Below, in pieces: positions 41,169 to 49,742 of a stretch of 64,000 nucleotides of DNA. Position numbers and translations under genes: made by a program. How positions within the stretch are numbered: position 1 is the stretch's first letter; every line of letters starts with the position of its first letter. This DNA is from an uncultured Bacteroidales bacterium. GTDB lineage: Bacteria > Bacteroidota > Bacteroidia > Bacteroidales > UBA932. The notes under the pieces are model-generated. The model saw nothing but the letters and a program-made list of their open reading frames with translations. It ran no database searches and was not told the DNA's origin. The stretch lies in contig CAJOHK010000006.1 of NCBI GenBank assembly GCA_905234285.1, positions 1-64,000 on the forward strand. Direction: 5' to 3'.

Positions 41169-41960
41169 TTACAACCCCTTGGATTTGGCCTGGTCCCAGA
41201 GGGCGTCCATTTGGGGGAGGGTCATATCGGCTAGCGTGTGGCCCTGGCGAAGGGTTTCGGCCTCTACGTAATTGAAGCGTCGGCGAAATTTCTCGCAGCT
41301 GCGGCCCAGGGCGGCCTCGGGGTCTACCCCATACAGGCGCGCGGCGTTGATGACGGCAAAGAGCAGGTCGCCGAATTCCATTTCCAGCTGCTCCGGGGAA
41401 GCTTCGGCGGCGGCCTGGCTCACCTCGGCGCATTCCTCCTGCACCTTGTCCCAAACGTCCTCCTTCTTTTCCCAGTCAAAGCCGCAGCCGCGGGCCTTTT
41501 CTTGCATGGAAAGGGCTTTAAGCACAGCAGGCATGGCCTTGGGGATGCCGCCCATCACGGTTTTGTTGCCGCCTTTTTCCTTGGCTTTTACCAGCTCCCA
41601 GGTATCGGCAATCTCTTTGGCGCTGGTGGCCTTGCCGGCATCCGGGCCAAAGACGTGGGGATGGCGGAAGACCATTTTGTCGCAAATCTTGTTGAGGCTG
41701 TCGGCAATGTCAAATGCGCCTTCTTCCTGCGCTATTCGCGCATAAAACACCATGTGGTACAGCAGGTCGCCGATTTCCTTGGCCGTGCCGGGGCGGTCTC
41801 GGTCCAGGATGGTTTCGCTGAGTTCGTAGACTTCTTCTTCTGTCATGGGGCGAATGCTGTCCATGGTTTGGGCGGCATTCCAGGGGCATTGTACCCGCAA
41901 GGTGTCCATGATGTCCAAAAGGCGCCCGAAGGCGGCCACTTTCTCCTCCCGTGTGTGCAT
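41169..41960 (-). CDS. mazG: Nucleoside triphosphate pyrophosphohydrolase MazG
   Basis: 263 aa with two tandem MazG domains. First: LRVQCPWNAAQTMDSIRPMT, EEVYELSETI, EIGDLLYHMVFYARI, the EExxE/ExxD metal-binding helices. Second: VQEECAEVSQAAAEASPEQLE, EFGDLLFAVINAARL. It hydrolyses NTPs to NMP plus PPi, cleaning non-canonical nucleotides or modulating stringent signalling. Starts 4 nt after queF and probably ends the prfA-queF-mazG transcript. Confidence 0.95.
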   Translation of the reverse strand: MHTREEKVAAFGRLLDIMDTLRVQCPWNAAQTMDSIRPMTEEEVYELSETILDRDRPGTAKEIGDLLYHMVFYARIAQEEGAFDIADSLNKICDKMVFRHPHVFGPDAGKATSAKEIADTWELVKAKEKGGNKTVMGGIPKAMPAVLKALSMQEKARGCGFDWEKKEDVWDKVQEECAEVSQAAAEASPEQLEMEFGDLLFAVINAARLYGVDPEAALGRSCEKFRRRFNYVEAETLRQGHTLADMTLPQMDALWDQAKSKGL

Positions 41961-41964
41961 GCAG

Positions 41965-42420
41965 CTATTCGTGCTTGGCCAGGCGTTCCCAGGCCAGTTG
42001 TTCCCACTTGGTGCCGGGACGGCCGTAGTTGGCGTAAGGATAGATGGAAATGCCGCCGCGGGGGGTGAAGAAACCGGTTACCTCAATATACTTGGGATCC
42101 ATGAGCTTGACCAGGTCCTTCATGATGGTGTTTACGCAGTCCTCGTGGAAGTCTCCGTTGGAACGGAAGCTGAACAGATACAACTTGAGGGATTTGCTCT
42201 CTACCATGCGCACGTCCGGTACGTAGGAGATGCGAATCTCGGCAAAGTCCGGCTGGCCGGTGATGGGGCACAGGGTAGTGAACTCGGGGCAGTTGAAACG
42301 TACCCAGTAGTCGTTGTCCTTGTGCACATTCTCGAAGGTTTCCAGTACCTCCGGAGCATATTTTTGGCTGTAGACGCTCTCGCGTCCCAGGGCCTGCAGT
42401 TCTGAACGGTCTCTTGCCAT
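41965..42420 (-). CDS. queF: NADPH-dependent 7-cyano-7-deazaguanine reductase QueF
   Basis: 151 aa, the short unimodular QueF form. The catalytic cysteine lies in [17 protein letters not shown], and the NADPH/QueF motif is [21 protein letters not shown]. It reduces preQ0 to preQ1 in queuosine biosynthesis. 3 nt separate it from the prfA stop. Confidence 0.95.
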   Translation of the reverse strand: MARDRSELQALGRESVYSQKYAPEVLETFENVHKDNDYWVRFNCPEFTTLCPITGQPDFAEIRISYVPDVRMVESKSLKLYLFSFRSNGDFHEDCVNTIMKDLVKLMDPKYIEVTGFFTPRGGISIYPYANYGRPGTKWEQLAWERLAKHE

Positions 42421-42423
42421 GGT

Positions 42424-43521
42424 TTATGCCTCCTCTCCTGCTTCTTTCAGGCGCTCTGCGTTCTCGGCAATCTGCAGCTGGTCGATGCACTCCTGGATGT
42501 CGCCGTCCATGAAGACGGGCAGGTTGTACATGCTCCAGCCGATACGGTGGTCGGTCACGCGGCCCTGCGGATAGTTGTAGGTACGGATTTTGGCGCTGCG
42601 GTCGCCGGTCGAGACCATGGTCTTGCGCTTGGCGGCAATGCCGTCCAGATACTTCTGGTGCTCCATGTTGTACAGACGGGTACGGAGCTCTTCCATGGCG
42701 CGGTCCAGGTTCTTGAGCTGGGAACGCTCTTCCTGGCACTGCACCACAATACCGGAAGGGATGTGGGTGAGGCGCACGGCGCTGTAGGTGGTGTTCACAC
42801 CCTGGCCGCCGGGGCCGGAAGCGCAGAACAGGTCCTTGCGGATATCGGCGGGATTGAGCTCGATATCGAATTCGCCGGCCTCGGGGAAAACGGCCACCGA
42901 GGCGGCCGAGGTCTGGATGCGGCCCTGGGTTTCGGTCTGGGGCACACGCTGCACGCGGTGCACGCCGGACTCGTATTTCATGATTCCGTAAACGCCGTCG
43001 TTGGCGCTGGAAAGCTTGAATACAATTTGCTTGTATCCACCGCTGGTGCCGGGTGCCTGGTCGGTGACTTCCAGTTTCCAGCCGCGGGCTTCGGCAAAGT
43101 GCTGATACATCCTGAAGAGGTCGCCGGCAAAGATGGCAGCCTCGTCGCCGCCGGTGCCGCCGCGGATTTCCACCATGGCGTTCTTGCTGTCGTCGGGGTC
43201 GGCCGGAATGAGGAGGAGCTTGATGTTCTGCTCCATCTCCGGGAGCTTGGGCTCAATCTCGGCTACTTCTTCGCGGGCCATTTCCTTGAGGTCCTCGTCC
43301 TTCTCGTTCATGAGGATGTCCTTGGCCTGCGCCAGTTCATCCACCAGCCTCTTGTATTCCAGGCCGGCGGCAATGATGGGCTGCAGTTCCTTGTAGTCCT
43401 TGTTCAGCTGCACGAACTTCTTCATATCTGCAATCACTGCAGGGTCGGCCAGCTGTTCTTCCAGCTTTTTATATTTGTCCTGAAGGCTCAGTACCTTCTC
43501 CAGGAGCGTGTTCTCTGCCAT
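42424..43521 (-). CDS. prfA: Peptide chain release factor 1
   Basis: 365 aa. The anticodon-mimic PxT motif lies in [20 protein letters not shown], and the GGQ loop in [20 protein letters not shown]. Length and N-terminal coiled coil are normal. It terminates translation at UAA and UAG. A -7 box TATCTTTG is present 20 nt upstream, in the 36-nt gap after fabZ. Confidence 0.96.
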   Translation of the reverse strand: MAENTLLEKVLSLQDKYKKLEEQLADPAVIADMKKFVQLNKDYKELQPIIAAGLEYKRLVDELAQAKDILMNEKDEDLKEMAREEVAEIEPKLPEMEQNIKLLLIPADPDDSKNAMVEIRGGTGGDEAAIFAGDLFRMYQHFAEARGWKLEVTDQAPGTSGGYKQIVFKLSSANDGVYGIMKYESGVHRVQRVPQTETQGRIQTSAASVAVFPEAGEFDIELNPADIRKDLFCASGPGGQGVNTTYSAVRLTHIPSGIVVQCQEERSQLKNLDRAMEELRTRLYNMEHQKYLDGIAAKRKTMVSTGDRSAKIRTYNYPQGRVTDHRIGWSMYNLPVFMDGDIQECIDQLQIAENAERLKEAGEEA

Positions 43522-43541
43522 AAAATTATTGTTTTAGCCTG

Positions 43542-43549
43542 CAAAGATA
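43542..43549 (-). promoter_or_regulatory. Candidate -7 box for prfA
   Basis: TATCTTTG on the minus strand, 20 nt before the prfA ATG. No clear -33 box; it would allow prfA-queF-mazG to be transcribed apart from the fab genes. Confidence 0.4.
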
Positions 43550-43557
43550 ATAAAAAT

Positions 43558-43974
43558 CTATTTGGGAACCGCAGCCAGGGTGATATGGGCCTGGGCACAG
43601 CGCTGTCCGGCTACCGAAAGGGTGGTGTCGCACACAAAGATGCTTCCTTTCCGTTCTACCAGCCGGGCCTGTGTCTCGCACAGGTCTCCGGGGTGGACCT
43701 CCCGCCTGAATTTGACCTGATCGAGGCCGCGGTACATGAGCAGATGGTCTTTGAATACCTCGGGGAACAGCTGGCAGGTGCTCTGGGCCATGATCTCACA
43801 CAAAATCACACCGGGTACGATGGGGTTGCCGGGAAAGTGTCCGCGGCAATAAAAGGGATCGTCGGGAATGGTGTACCAGGCGTGGACGATGCCGTCGGCG
43901 TCGGTTTCCATGCGGTCTACCAGCAACATGGGCTCCCGGTGGGGGAGGAGTTGCATAATCTCGTTGCGATCCAT
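43558..43974 (-). CDS. fabZ: 3-hydroxyacyl-ACP dehydratase FabZ-like
   Basis: 138 aa hot-dog protein. Catalytic His and Glu sit in RGHFPGNPIVPGVILCEIMAQ, with LLPHREPMLLVDRM at the N-terminus, as in FabZ. It dehydrates 3-hydroxyacyl-ACP. Here it is a free-standing gene directly after fabF, while lpxC at 58309 lacks the FabZ domain that is fused to it in many Bacteroidota. Confidence 0.88.
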   Translation of the reverse strand: MDRNEIMQLLPHREPMLLVDRMETDADGIVHAWYTIPDDPFYCRGHFPGNPIVPGVILCEIMAQSTCQLFPEVFKDHLLMYRGLDQVKFRREVHPGDLCETQARLVERKGSIFVCDTTLSVAGQRCAQAHITLAAVPK

Positions 43975-43977
43975 GAC

Positions 43978-45234
43978 TTATCCCTTGTACGGCCTGAAGG
44001 CAACGCAGGCATTATGACCGCCGAAGCCGAAGGAATTGGAAAGACCCAGCGTGATAGGCGCCTTTACGGCTACGTTGGGCGTGTAGTCCAGGTCACATTC
44101 CGGGTCTGGCGTATCCAGGTTGATGGTGGGCGGGCAAATGCCGTCGCGCAGGGCCAGAAGGGTGGCGATGGCTTCGGCCGCACCGGCGGCGCCGAACATG
44201 TGACCGGTCATGGACTTGGTAGAAGAGATATGGGCCTTGTAAGCGAAATCGCCGAGAGCCCGCTTGCAGGCCAGGGTTTCGGCAATGTCGTTCAGATGTG
44301 TGCCGGTACCGTGGGCATTGATATACAGGTTGTCCTTGGACGGGTCAAAACCGGCCTCCTGAAGGGCATCCTGGATGGAACGGGCCTGGGTGCTGGCGTC
44401 CGGACGTGGTGCCGTAGCATGGAAAGCGTCGCAGGTATTGCCATAGCCCACAATCTCGCCGTAGATGGTGGCGCCGCGCTCCAGGGCATGCTCCAGGGAT
44501 TCAAGGATGAGGACAGCGGCGCCGTCGCCCATCACAAAGCCCTGACGGTTGGCGTTGAAGGGCAGGGAAGAATACTTGGGATCGGTGGCGCGGGTGAGGG
44601 CCTTGGCATTGTAGAAGCCGGCCACGCCCAGCGGGATGGAGGCGTGCTCACTTCCGCCGGCGATGATGGCATCGGCATACCCGTGACGCACGGCGCGGAA
44701 AGCTTCGCCGATGCAGTGGGAGGAGGTGGCGCAAGCCGTCACAATGTCCAGGCAGGGGCCCTTGGCCTGATGCTTAATGGCAATGTGGCCCGCCGCAATG
44801 TTGGAAATCATGGTGGCGATGAACAGCGGGGAAATCCACTTGCCGGTGGGGTCCTCGATCATCTTGGCCGTCTCACGGAACTGCACGTCGAAGCCGCCGA
44901 TTCCGGAGCCCACATAGACACCCAGCCGATAGGGATCGATATTGGCCGATTCGCCCTCGGTGTGCAGGCCCGACTGCTGCATGGCCTGCCATGCGGCCGC
45001 CATAGCATACAGCGTGAAGTTGTCCTGCTTGCGCACGAAGGGCTTGTCCATGCCGAATTTCTCGGCGTCAAAGCCCTTGACTTTTCCGGCAAAAGTGACG
45101 GGCATGTTCTTGAATTCTTCTACGAAGTCAATGCCGCATACGCCGTTAATCAAATTGTGCCAGAAAGTATCTACATCCTGTCCCACGGAGGAAATCACCC
45201 CCATTCCTGTTACCACTACACGTCTAGGTTCCAT
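43978..45234 (-). CDS. fabF: 3-oxoacyl-ACP synthase II (FabF-like)
   Basis: 418 aa thiolase-fold condensing enzyme. Cys-His-His triad: Cys in DIVTACATSSHCIGEAF, His in YINAHGTGTHLND and His in STKSMTGHMFGAAGAAEA. FGFGGHNACVAF closes the active site. It extends acyl-ACP with malonyl-ACP. 3-nt gaps on both sides place it firmly in a fabK-fabF-fabZ operon. Confidence 0.95.
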   Translation of the reverse strand: MEPRRVVVTGMGVISSVGQDVDTFWHNLINGVCGIDFVEEFKNMPVTFAGKVKGFDAEKFGMDKPFVRKQDNFTLYAMAAAWQAMQQSGLHTEGESANIDPYRLGVYVGSGIGGFDVQFRETAKMIEDPTGKWISPLFIATMISNIAAGHIAIKHQAKGPCLDIVTACATSSHCIGEAFRAVRHGYADAIIAGGSEHASIPLGVAGFYNAKALTRATDPKYSSLPFNANRQGFVMGDGAAVLILESLEHALERGATIYGEIVGYGNTCDAFHATAPRPDASTQARSIQDALQEAGFDPSKDNLYINAHGTGTHLNDIAETLACKRALGDFAYKAHISSTKSMTGHMFGAAGAAEAIATLLALRDGICPPTINLDTPDPECDLDYTPNVAVKAPITLGLSNSFGFGGHNACVAFRPYKG

Positions 45235-45237
45235 AAA

Positions 45238-46182
45238 CTAAAAATTTGTATTGGAGAGAAGTTGCTCTGCTCCGGTAATAATGTCATCTACAATTTCTGC
45301 GGCCGTTTGCTCCTGGGTAATGAGGCCGGCCACCTCGCCAGCCAGGAAACTGCCGCCTGCGAGGTCTCCGTCAAAGACCGCCTTGCGCAGGGAGCCGGTG
45401 CCGAAAGCCCGGATTTCGTCGTCCGAGACGTTGGGGTCGGCCTCCATCTGGGCAAACTTTTTGGTAAAGGGCGTCTTGAGGCTGCGTACGGCATCGCCCA
45501 GGCTCTTTCCGGTGACCATAGTGCCGATGTCCGAGGCCTTGATGAGCCGCTCCTTGTACACCGGATGCACGCGGCATTCCTTGGCAACCAGGAAGCGGGT
45601 GCCCACCTGAACGCCGCAGGCGCCCAGCATGAAGGCAGCCGCCGCGCCGCGTCCGTCAAAGATACCGCCGGCCGCCAGCACGGGCAGGTTTACGGCATCT
45701 ACCACCTGCGGCACCAAGGCCATGGTGTGGAGGTCACCTACGTGACCGCCGGATTCGGCGCCCTCGGCAATGATTGCCGTGGCGCCCAGCTCCTGCATCT
45801 TGCGGGCATAGGCCACGGAAGCCACCACGGGAATGACGCGGATGCCCGCTGCCTTCCAGGCTTCCATGTAGGGCGCAGGACTGCCGGCGCCGGTGGTGAC
45901 AATGTCAATGCCTTCCTCTACCACCAGGGCGGCAATTTCGGCCGCATTGGGGGCGGCCAGCATAATGTTTACGCCGAAGGGTTTGCGGGTGAGTTCCCGC
46001 GCCTTGCGAATCTCTTCCCTAACGGCCTGGGTGCCGTAATTGATAGACGAAATGAGACCCAGGCCGCCAGCCTCAGATACGGCTGCGGCCAGACGGGCAT
46101 CGGCAATCCAAGCCATTCCGCCTTGGAAAATGGGTTTCTCGATGCCTAATATGTCACAAATGACGGTCCTCAAATCGTGCAA
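45238..46182 (-). CDS. fabK: FMN-dependent enoyl-ACP reductase FabK-like (nitronate monooxygenase superfamily)
   Basis: About 314 aa TIM barrel: ILGIEKPIFQGGMAWIADAR, a catalytic-loop-like AIIAEGAESGGHVGD, and the FMN phosphate region LPVLAAGGIFDGRG. Linkage to fabF and fabZ makes an enoyl-ACP reductase more likely than a nitronate monooxygenase. There is no ATG near the N-terminus; the start must be TTG at 46182 or 46173. A TAACTTTG box (46187-46180) overlaps the first of these, which favours the second and an almost leaderless message. Confidence 0.88.
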   Translation of the reverse strand: MHDLRTVICDILGIEKPIFQGGMAWIADARLAAAVSEAGGLGLISSINYGTQAVREEIRKARELTRKPFGVNIMLAAPNAAEIAALVVEEGIDIVTTGAGSPAPYMEAWKAAGIRVIPVVASVAYARKMQELGATAIIAEGAESGGHVGDLHTMALVPQVVDAVNLPVLAAGGIFDGRGAAAAFMLGACGVQVGTRFLVAKECRVHPVYKERLIKASDIGTMVTGKSLGDAVRSLKTPFTKKFAQMEADPNVSDDEIRAFGTGSLRKAVFDGDLAGGSFLAGEVAGLITQEQTAAEIVDDIITGAEQLLSNTNF

Positions 46183-46193
46183 AGTTACTAAAA

Positions 46194-46631
46194 TTATTTC
46201 TTACTCCCGCGCTTGCGCCGCTCGCGCACACGATAGGCGCTCTCTACCATGAGCTGATCCTGGAAGCAACCGCGGGCAGCCAGCAGGTTGCAAATGAAGA
46301 TGACCAGCGGGAATATCACCGTCCAGCTGAAGACGGCTCCCTCGAAGCTGAAGTACATCCAGGCCAGCCAGCCTTGCATGCCCAGCGCGATGATTCCGCT
46401 CAAAACGGCCAGCCGCATTTGCAGGATGCGGGATTTGTACACCACCAGCGCCAGCGCCACCAGGAAGGCGAGAATGCCCAGCAGGATGCCGAAGAAGGGC
46501 TTCTGCAACTGCCAATAGGAAACGTCGGTGAGGCCTTCGGTGCCACTGACATGATAGGCGGTACCCAGGCACAGCGCAATGACCAGGGCAGTGGAAATGA
46601 GCAGGTAAAGGGTTTGAATTCTTTGCCACAT
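46194..46631 (-). CDS. DUF4293 membrane protein
   Basis: 145 aa with four membrane helices. The family pattern MWQRIQTLYLLISTALVIAL is followed by a lumenal loop and a basic C-terminal tail (RVRERRKRGSKK). Found widely in Bacteroidota near divIC and RNA-related genes; function unknown. It lies 6 nt after divIC in a tight operon. Confidence 0.85.
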   Translation of the reverse strand: MWQRIQTLYLLISTALVIALCLGTAYHVSGTEGLTDVSYWQLQKPFFGILLGILAFLVALALVVYKSRILQMRLAVLSGIIALGMQGWLAWMYFSFEGAVFSWTVIFPLVIFICNLLAARGCFQDQLMVESAYRVRERRKRGSKK

Positions 46632-46637
46632 AGGCGC

Positions 46638-46955
46638 TTATTCTACAATGTAAACGTCGTCTCCCGGTGCGGCGAAGTGATAGGTTTCCCGCGCAAAGGT
46701 TTCCAGGGAGTCGCGGTTCTTGCTAAGGTTTTCGATTTGGGCGTCCATGGCGTCAATCTCGGACTGGAGGCGGGCCATTTCTTTTTCCTGGGCCTTGACC
46801 TCCATGGCGGCGCGTACCCAGTTGAGGACGCTGTTATGGGAGAAAAACAGCAGCCAGCCGGCCACCACTACGGTGACTACAATCACATAGGGAATGAAGT
46901 AGTTGTGGTCGCTCCGTTTGAGCCAGGCCCACTTGTCTTTTTTCCCCTCTTCCAT
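46638..46955 (-). CDS. FtsB/DivIC septum formation initiator family protein
   Basis: 105 aa. Basic/acidic cytoplasmic N-terminus, one membrane helix (FIPYVIVVTVVVAGWLLFF), then a coiled coil (VKAQEKEMARLQSEIDAMDA) and the short conserved ETYHFAAPGDDVYIVE end typical of FtsB/DivIC. It acts in the divisome with FtsL and FtsQ. Spaced 3 nt from the CPBP gene and 6 nt from DUF4293. Confidence 0.9.
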   Translation of the reverse strand: MEEGKKDKWAWLKRSDHNYFIPYVIVVTVVVAGWLLFFSHNSVLNWVRAAMEVKAQEKEMARLQSEIDAMDAQIENLSKNRDSLETFARETYHFAAPGDDVYIVE

Positions 46956-46958
46956 AGC

Positions 46959-47888
46959 TTAGTCCATTAATTCTACAGGATCCATGTTACCCTTGGGATG
47001 CTCCAGCGGGATGCGGCGGAAGGCCAAGATGCAGGCTACCAGCACCGCTACGCCCAGCACGTAAACCACTGCATACGTGGTCTTGTCCATCATGTCCATC
47101 CAGAACTCGTAATCCTTGAGGGAGGGAATGTGCCCAAGGATGACAGCCGTTCCGTTGTTCACAAAGTGGATGAGCATGGTAAGGAACAGGGAACCGGTCT
47201 TGTAATACACATATCCCATTACAACGCCGATGATGAAAGCGTTGAGCGCCTGCCAGGGGTTCATGTGGATGATGGCAAAGAACAGGGCACTCAACACAAT
47301 GGCCCAGCCGGGTTTCATGCGGGTGAGAAGGCCGCGGAGCACCATGCCCCGGCACAGCCACTCCTCGAAGATTGGCGCAAAGATGGCCGTGAGCAGGAAG
47401 GAACTCCAGAAGGGGCCGCCGGTCATTTGCTGCAACAGGGCTACCACCACGTCATAGGCCTTCTTGAGGGCGGGGAAGGAGGTGGTGAACTTAAAGTTGA
47501 GGTAATTGGGAAGATCGGCCGTAATCATGGTGGCAAAGCTGAGCGCCACGGTGATGAGCACGATGCTCCAACCCTTGAACGGGCCCCAATGGTTGCTGTT
47601 GAGTTTATAGCCGGGCTCAAAGAGGCTGTTCTGCTGGCTTTGGCGGGCCACATAGATCATGGCCGGAAGGAACGACAGGGGATAGGCCACCAGGGTCCCG
47701 TAATCGGCGACTACCTGAGCAGGGGCGAACAGGCTGAAAACGGCGACGACTACGCTGCCCAGCAAGGAACCGAGGAGGAACCACAGCAGCAGGGCAAACA
47801 TGCCTTTCACGCCCGGCACATACCAGGCGTGATTGGCATACAGGTCATAATTCCGCACGGGGCGGGCTTTCTTCAAAAGAGGCGTCAT
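46959..47888 (-). CDS. CPBP family intramembrane glutamic endopeptidase
   Basis: About 309 aa from ATG 47888 (MTPLLKKARPVRNY). Abi/CAAX-type protease with the motifs FEEWLCRGMVLRGL (EExxxR), SALFFAIIHMNP (FxxxH) and IHFVNNGTAV (HxxxN) in about eight membrane helices. Substrates are not known. The start lies 1 nt after the stop of the sugar nucleotidyltransferase gene. Confidence 0.9.
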   Translation of the reverse strand: MTPLLKKARPVRNYDLYANHAWYVPGVKGMFALLLWFLLGSLLGSVVVAVFSLFAPAQVVADYGTLVAYPLSFLPAMIYVARQSQQNSLFEPGYKLNSNHWGPFKGWSIVLITVALSFATMITADLPNYLNFKFTTSFPALKKAYDVVVALLQQMTGGPFWSSFLLTAIFAPIFEEWLCRGMVLRGLLTRMKPGWAIVLSALFFAIIHMNPWQALNAFIIGVVMGYVYYKTGSLFLTMLIHFVNNGTAVILGHIPSLKDYEFWMDMMDKTTYAVVYVLGVAVLVACILAFRRIPLEHPKGNMDPVELMD

Positions 47889-47889
47889 G

Positions 47890-48825
47890 CTATTTGTACA
47901 GCGGGCTGGGATAGACACCCTTGGCTACCAATTCGGCGAACTTGGCCACTACGGCAGGACGGTCTTCCTTGTAAGTGACGCCAAACCAGTGGGAAGGAGT
48001 GGAAAGGACTTCGCAAGCACCCTGACCGCCCTTTACGATGAGGTCTACGGCGTAAGGGATGTAGTATTCCTTCTTGGGCTCCAGGATGTGATCCTTGAGG
48101 AAAATCTTGAAAATCTCGGCGCTCTTGGTAAAGTAATCCGGGGTGAAGCCCCACATGTTCATGGAGCAAAGGGTTTTGCCCGAGAGCTTGAGATGCTTTT
48201 CTCCGGTGACGGAGTTGTCGCCGTACACCTGGCCGTCGGCCTCTTTGGCGATGTTCAGGTGCTCGGCGATATCCGTGAGGATGCCCTTGCTGTCGTAGGA
48301 GCACACGCCGCGGGAAACGGTGCCGTTCTCGCTCAGGGTGTTCTCCAGTTCGAAGCCTACGATGCAGTATTGGCCCTGGGTTTTCTCATGGGCGCGGCAC
48401 CATTCGGCCAAAATATGGAAGGATTCCTTGCCGTAGAAGTCGTCGCCGTTGATGACCGCGAAAGGCTCGTTGATAACCTCGGCAGCCATGAGGACGGCAT
48501 GTGCGGTACCCCAAGGCTTTTCGCGGGTCTCGGGTACGGTGAAAGGAGCGGGAATCTTGTCCAGTTCCTGGGTGACGAACACAAACTGCAGGGGCTCGCC
48601 GTCTATGGTTTTGACGCCGTCATACTTGGCATGTACGGCCTTTTCCATATCGGCTTTGAAATACTCCCTCACAATGTAAACCACTTTGCCGAAACCGGCT
48701 TCAACGGCATCGTGAATGGAATAGTCGATGATGGTTTCCCCATTAGGGCCCAGGCCGTCCATTTGCTTGAGACCACCGTAACGGCTTCCCATACCAGCCG
48801 CGAGTACCAAAAGAGTAGGTTTCAT
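47890..48825 (-). CDS. Sugar nucleotidyltransferase (NTP_transferase family)
   Basis: 311 aa. The Rossmann-type nucleotide-binding start is TLLVLAAGMGSRYGGLKQMD; the metal site is AVINGDDFYGKESF, and PWGTAHAVLMA is present, as in GalU/GlmU-like enzymes. It joins a sugar phosphate to an NTP; which sugar cannot be told. It heads the run of seven minus-strand genes down to fabZ, 41 nt after folP. Confidence 0.88.
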   Translation of the reverse strand: MKPTLLVLAAGMGSRYGGLKQMDGLGPNGETIIDYSIHDAVEAGFGKVVYIVREYFKADMEKAVHAKYDGVKTIDGEPLQFVFVTQELDKIPAPFTVPETREKPWGTAHAVLMAAEVINEPFAVINGDDFYGKESFHILAEWCRAHEKTQGQYCIVGFELENTLSENGTVSRGVCSYDSKGILTDIAEHLNIAKEADGQVYGDNSVTGEKHLKLSGKTLCSMNMWGFTPDYFTKSAEIFKIFLKDHILEPKKEYYIPYAVDLIVKGGQGACEVLSTPSHWFGVTYKEDRPAVVAKFAELVAKGVYPSPLYK

Positions 48826-48866
48826 ATTGTATGAAGTTTAATGATTATTTTGCTAAGCATACAAAG

Positions 48867-49700
48867 TTAGCATTTTTCCTGAATAAAACGTAATGCTGTT
48901 TTTACGGCAGGGGCAACATCGTGCACGCGCAACCAGGTAGCGCCCCGCGCCAGGGCGGCATACTGCACCGTCTGGGTGGCCTCCAGGGCCTCTTCTGGGG
49001 TGATTCCCAGGACTTTATAAATCATGCTCTTTCGGGAAACGCCCACCAGAATTTCCTTGCCCAGCACCTGTAATTCTTCCATGCGCCACAGCAGCTCATA
49101 GTTCTGTGCCAGGGTTTTGGAGAAGCCGAAACCGGGGTCCAGCAGCCAGTTCTCAATGCCGTTATCCTGCGCCTTTTTGTCAAACTCCTTGAAATATCGG
49201 ACCACCTCTGTCGCAACGTCGGGCGAATAGTCGGTGAACTGCTGCATATTGACCGGCGTTCCCCTCATGTGCATGGCCACATACGGCAGCCCCAGCCGTC
49301 CTACTGTGGGTAACATCTCAGGATCCAGCTGCCCTGCACTGATATCATTCACCATGAACGGCCCGATGATATCATATGTTCTCCGAACAATCTCGGCCCT
49401 GTACGTATCTACAGAGATAGCCGGATATACCCCCCTACCCATGTGCGGGGGTGCACATGTCTCCGAGGGGGTATATCCGGCTATCTCTGTTAGTGCAGGC
49501 TCCAGCCGGGCCCATTCTTCTTCCAGGGAGGGCTGGGGGGAGCCGGGACGGGTGCTGCAGGCGCCCAGGTCAATGACATCGGCGCCTTCGGCCAGCATGG
49601 AGGCTATGCGGGGGAGGACGTCGGCTCCTGCGCGACTCTTGGCATAAAAGGAATCGGGCGTCAGATTTACGATGCCCATGATATGTATTGCACCTATCAT
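48867..49700 (-). CDS. folP: Dihydropteroate synthase with palindrome-encoded insertion
   Basis: 277 aa. FolP motifs: IMGIVNLTPDSFYAKSR, DVIDLGACSTRPGS, ISVDTYRAEIVRR, MVNDISAG, WLLDPGFGFSKTLAQNYELL and VGVSRKSMI. It condenses pABA with the pterin pyrophosphate in folate synthesis. Between LTEI and ISVDTY, where the family has about 8 residues, there are about 22, encoded by the 80-bp palindrome at 49411-49490; the reading frame is kept. The segment lies in a loop before a substrate-binding strand, so the enzyme may still be active. Its promoter leaves almost no leader. Confidence 0.93.
   Translation of the reverse strand: MIGAIHIMGIVNLTPDSFYAKSRAGADVLPRIASMLAEGADVIDLGACSTRPGSPQPSLEEEWARLEPALTEIAGYTPSETCAPPHMGRGVYPAISVDTYRAEIVRRTYDIIGPFMVNDISAGQLDPEMLPTVGRLGLPYVAMHMRGTPVNMQQFTDYSPDVATEVVRYFKEFDKKAQDNGIENWLLDPGFGFSKTLAQNYELLWRMEELQVLGKEILVGVSRKSMIYKVLGITPEEALEATQTVQYAALARGATWLRVHDVAPAVKTALRFIQEKC
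49411..49490. repeat. 80-bp near-perfect palindrome inserted in folP
   Basis: 24-nt perfect outer arms (49411-49434 and 49467-49490, starting ACAGAGATAGCCGGATATAC) and an inner pair CATGTGC (49440-49446) and GCACATG (49453-49459). It is translated as part of FolP. Unrelated in sequence to the intergenic repeat family. Confidence 0.85.
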
Positions 49701-49704
49701 ATTA

Positions 49705-49735
49705 CAAAAATACTTATCTTTGTATGATTAACCAA
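49705..49735 (-). promoter_or_regulatory. folP promoter (possibly leaderless)
   Basis: On the minus strand TTG (49735-49733), 20 nt, TATTTTTG (49712-49705). The ATG at 49700 follows after 4 nt. Confidence 0.6.
49715..49722 (+). promoter_or_regulatory. Candidate -7 box for tmk
   Basis: TATCTTTG, 20 nt before the tmk ATG and interleaved with the divergent folP promoter. The nearest TTG is 24 nt upstream. Confidence 0.4.
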
Positions 49736-49742
49736 GAAAAAG

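Noticed and set aside
42547..46149. A 1200-codon open frame antisense to prfA, fabZ, fabF and fabK
   Set aside because: All four sense genes have clear catalytic motifs and tight operon spacing. The antisense frame is Gly/Val/His-rich with no domain, as expected from GC-rich codon bias. The same applies to long antisense frames over susC, infB, lpxC-lpxA, cstA and nusA.
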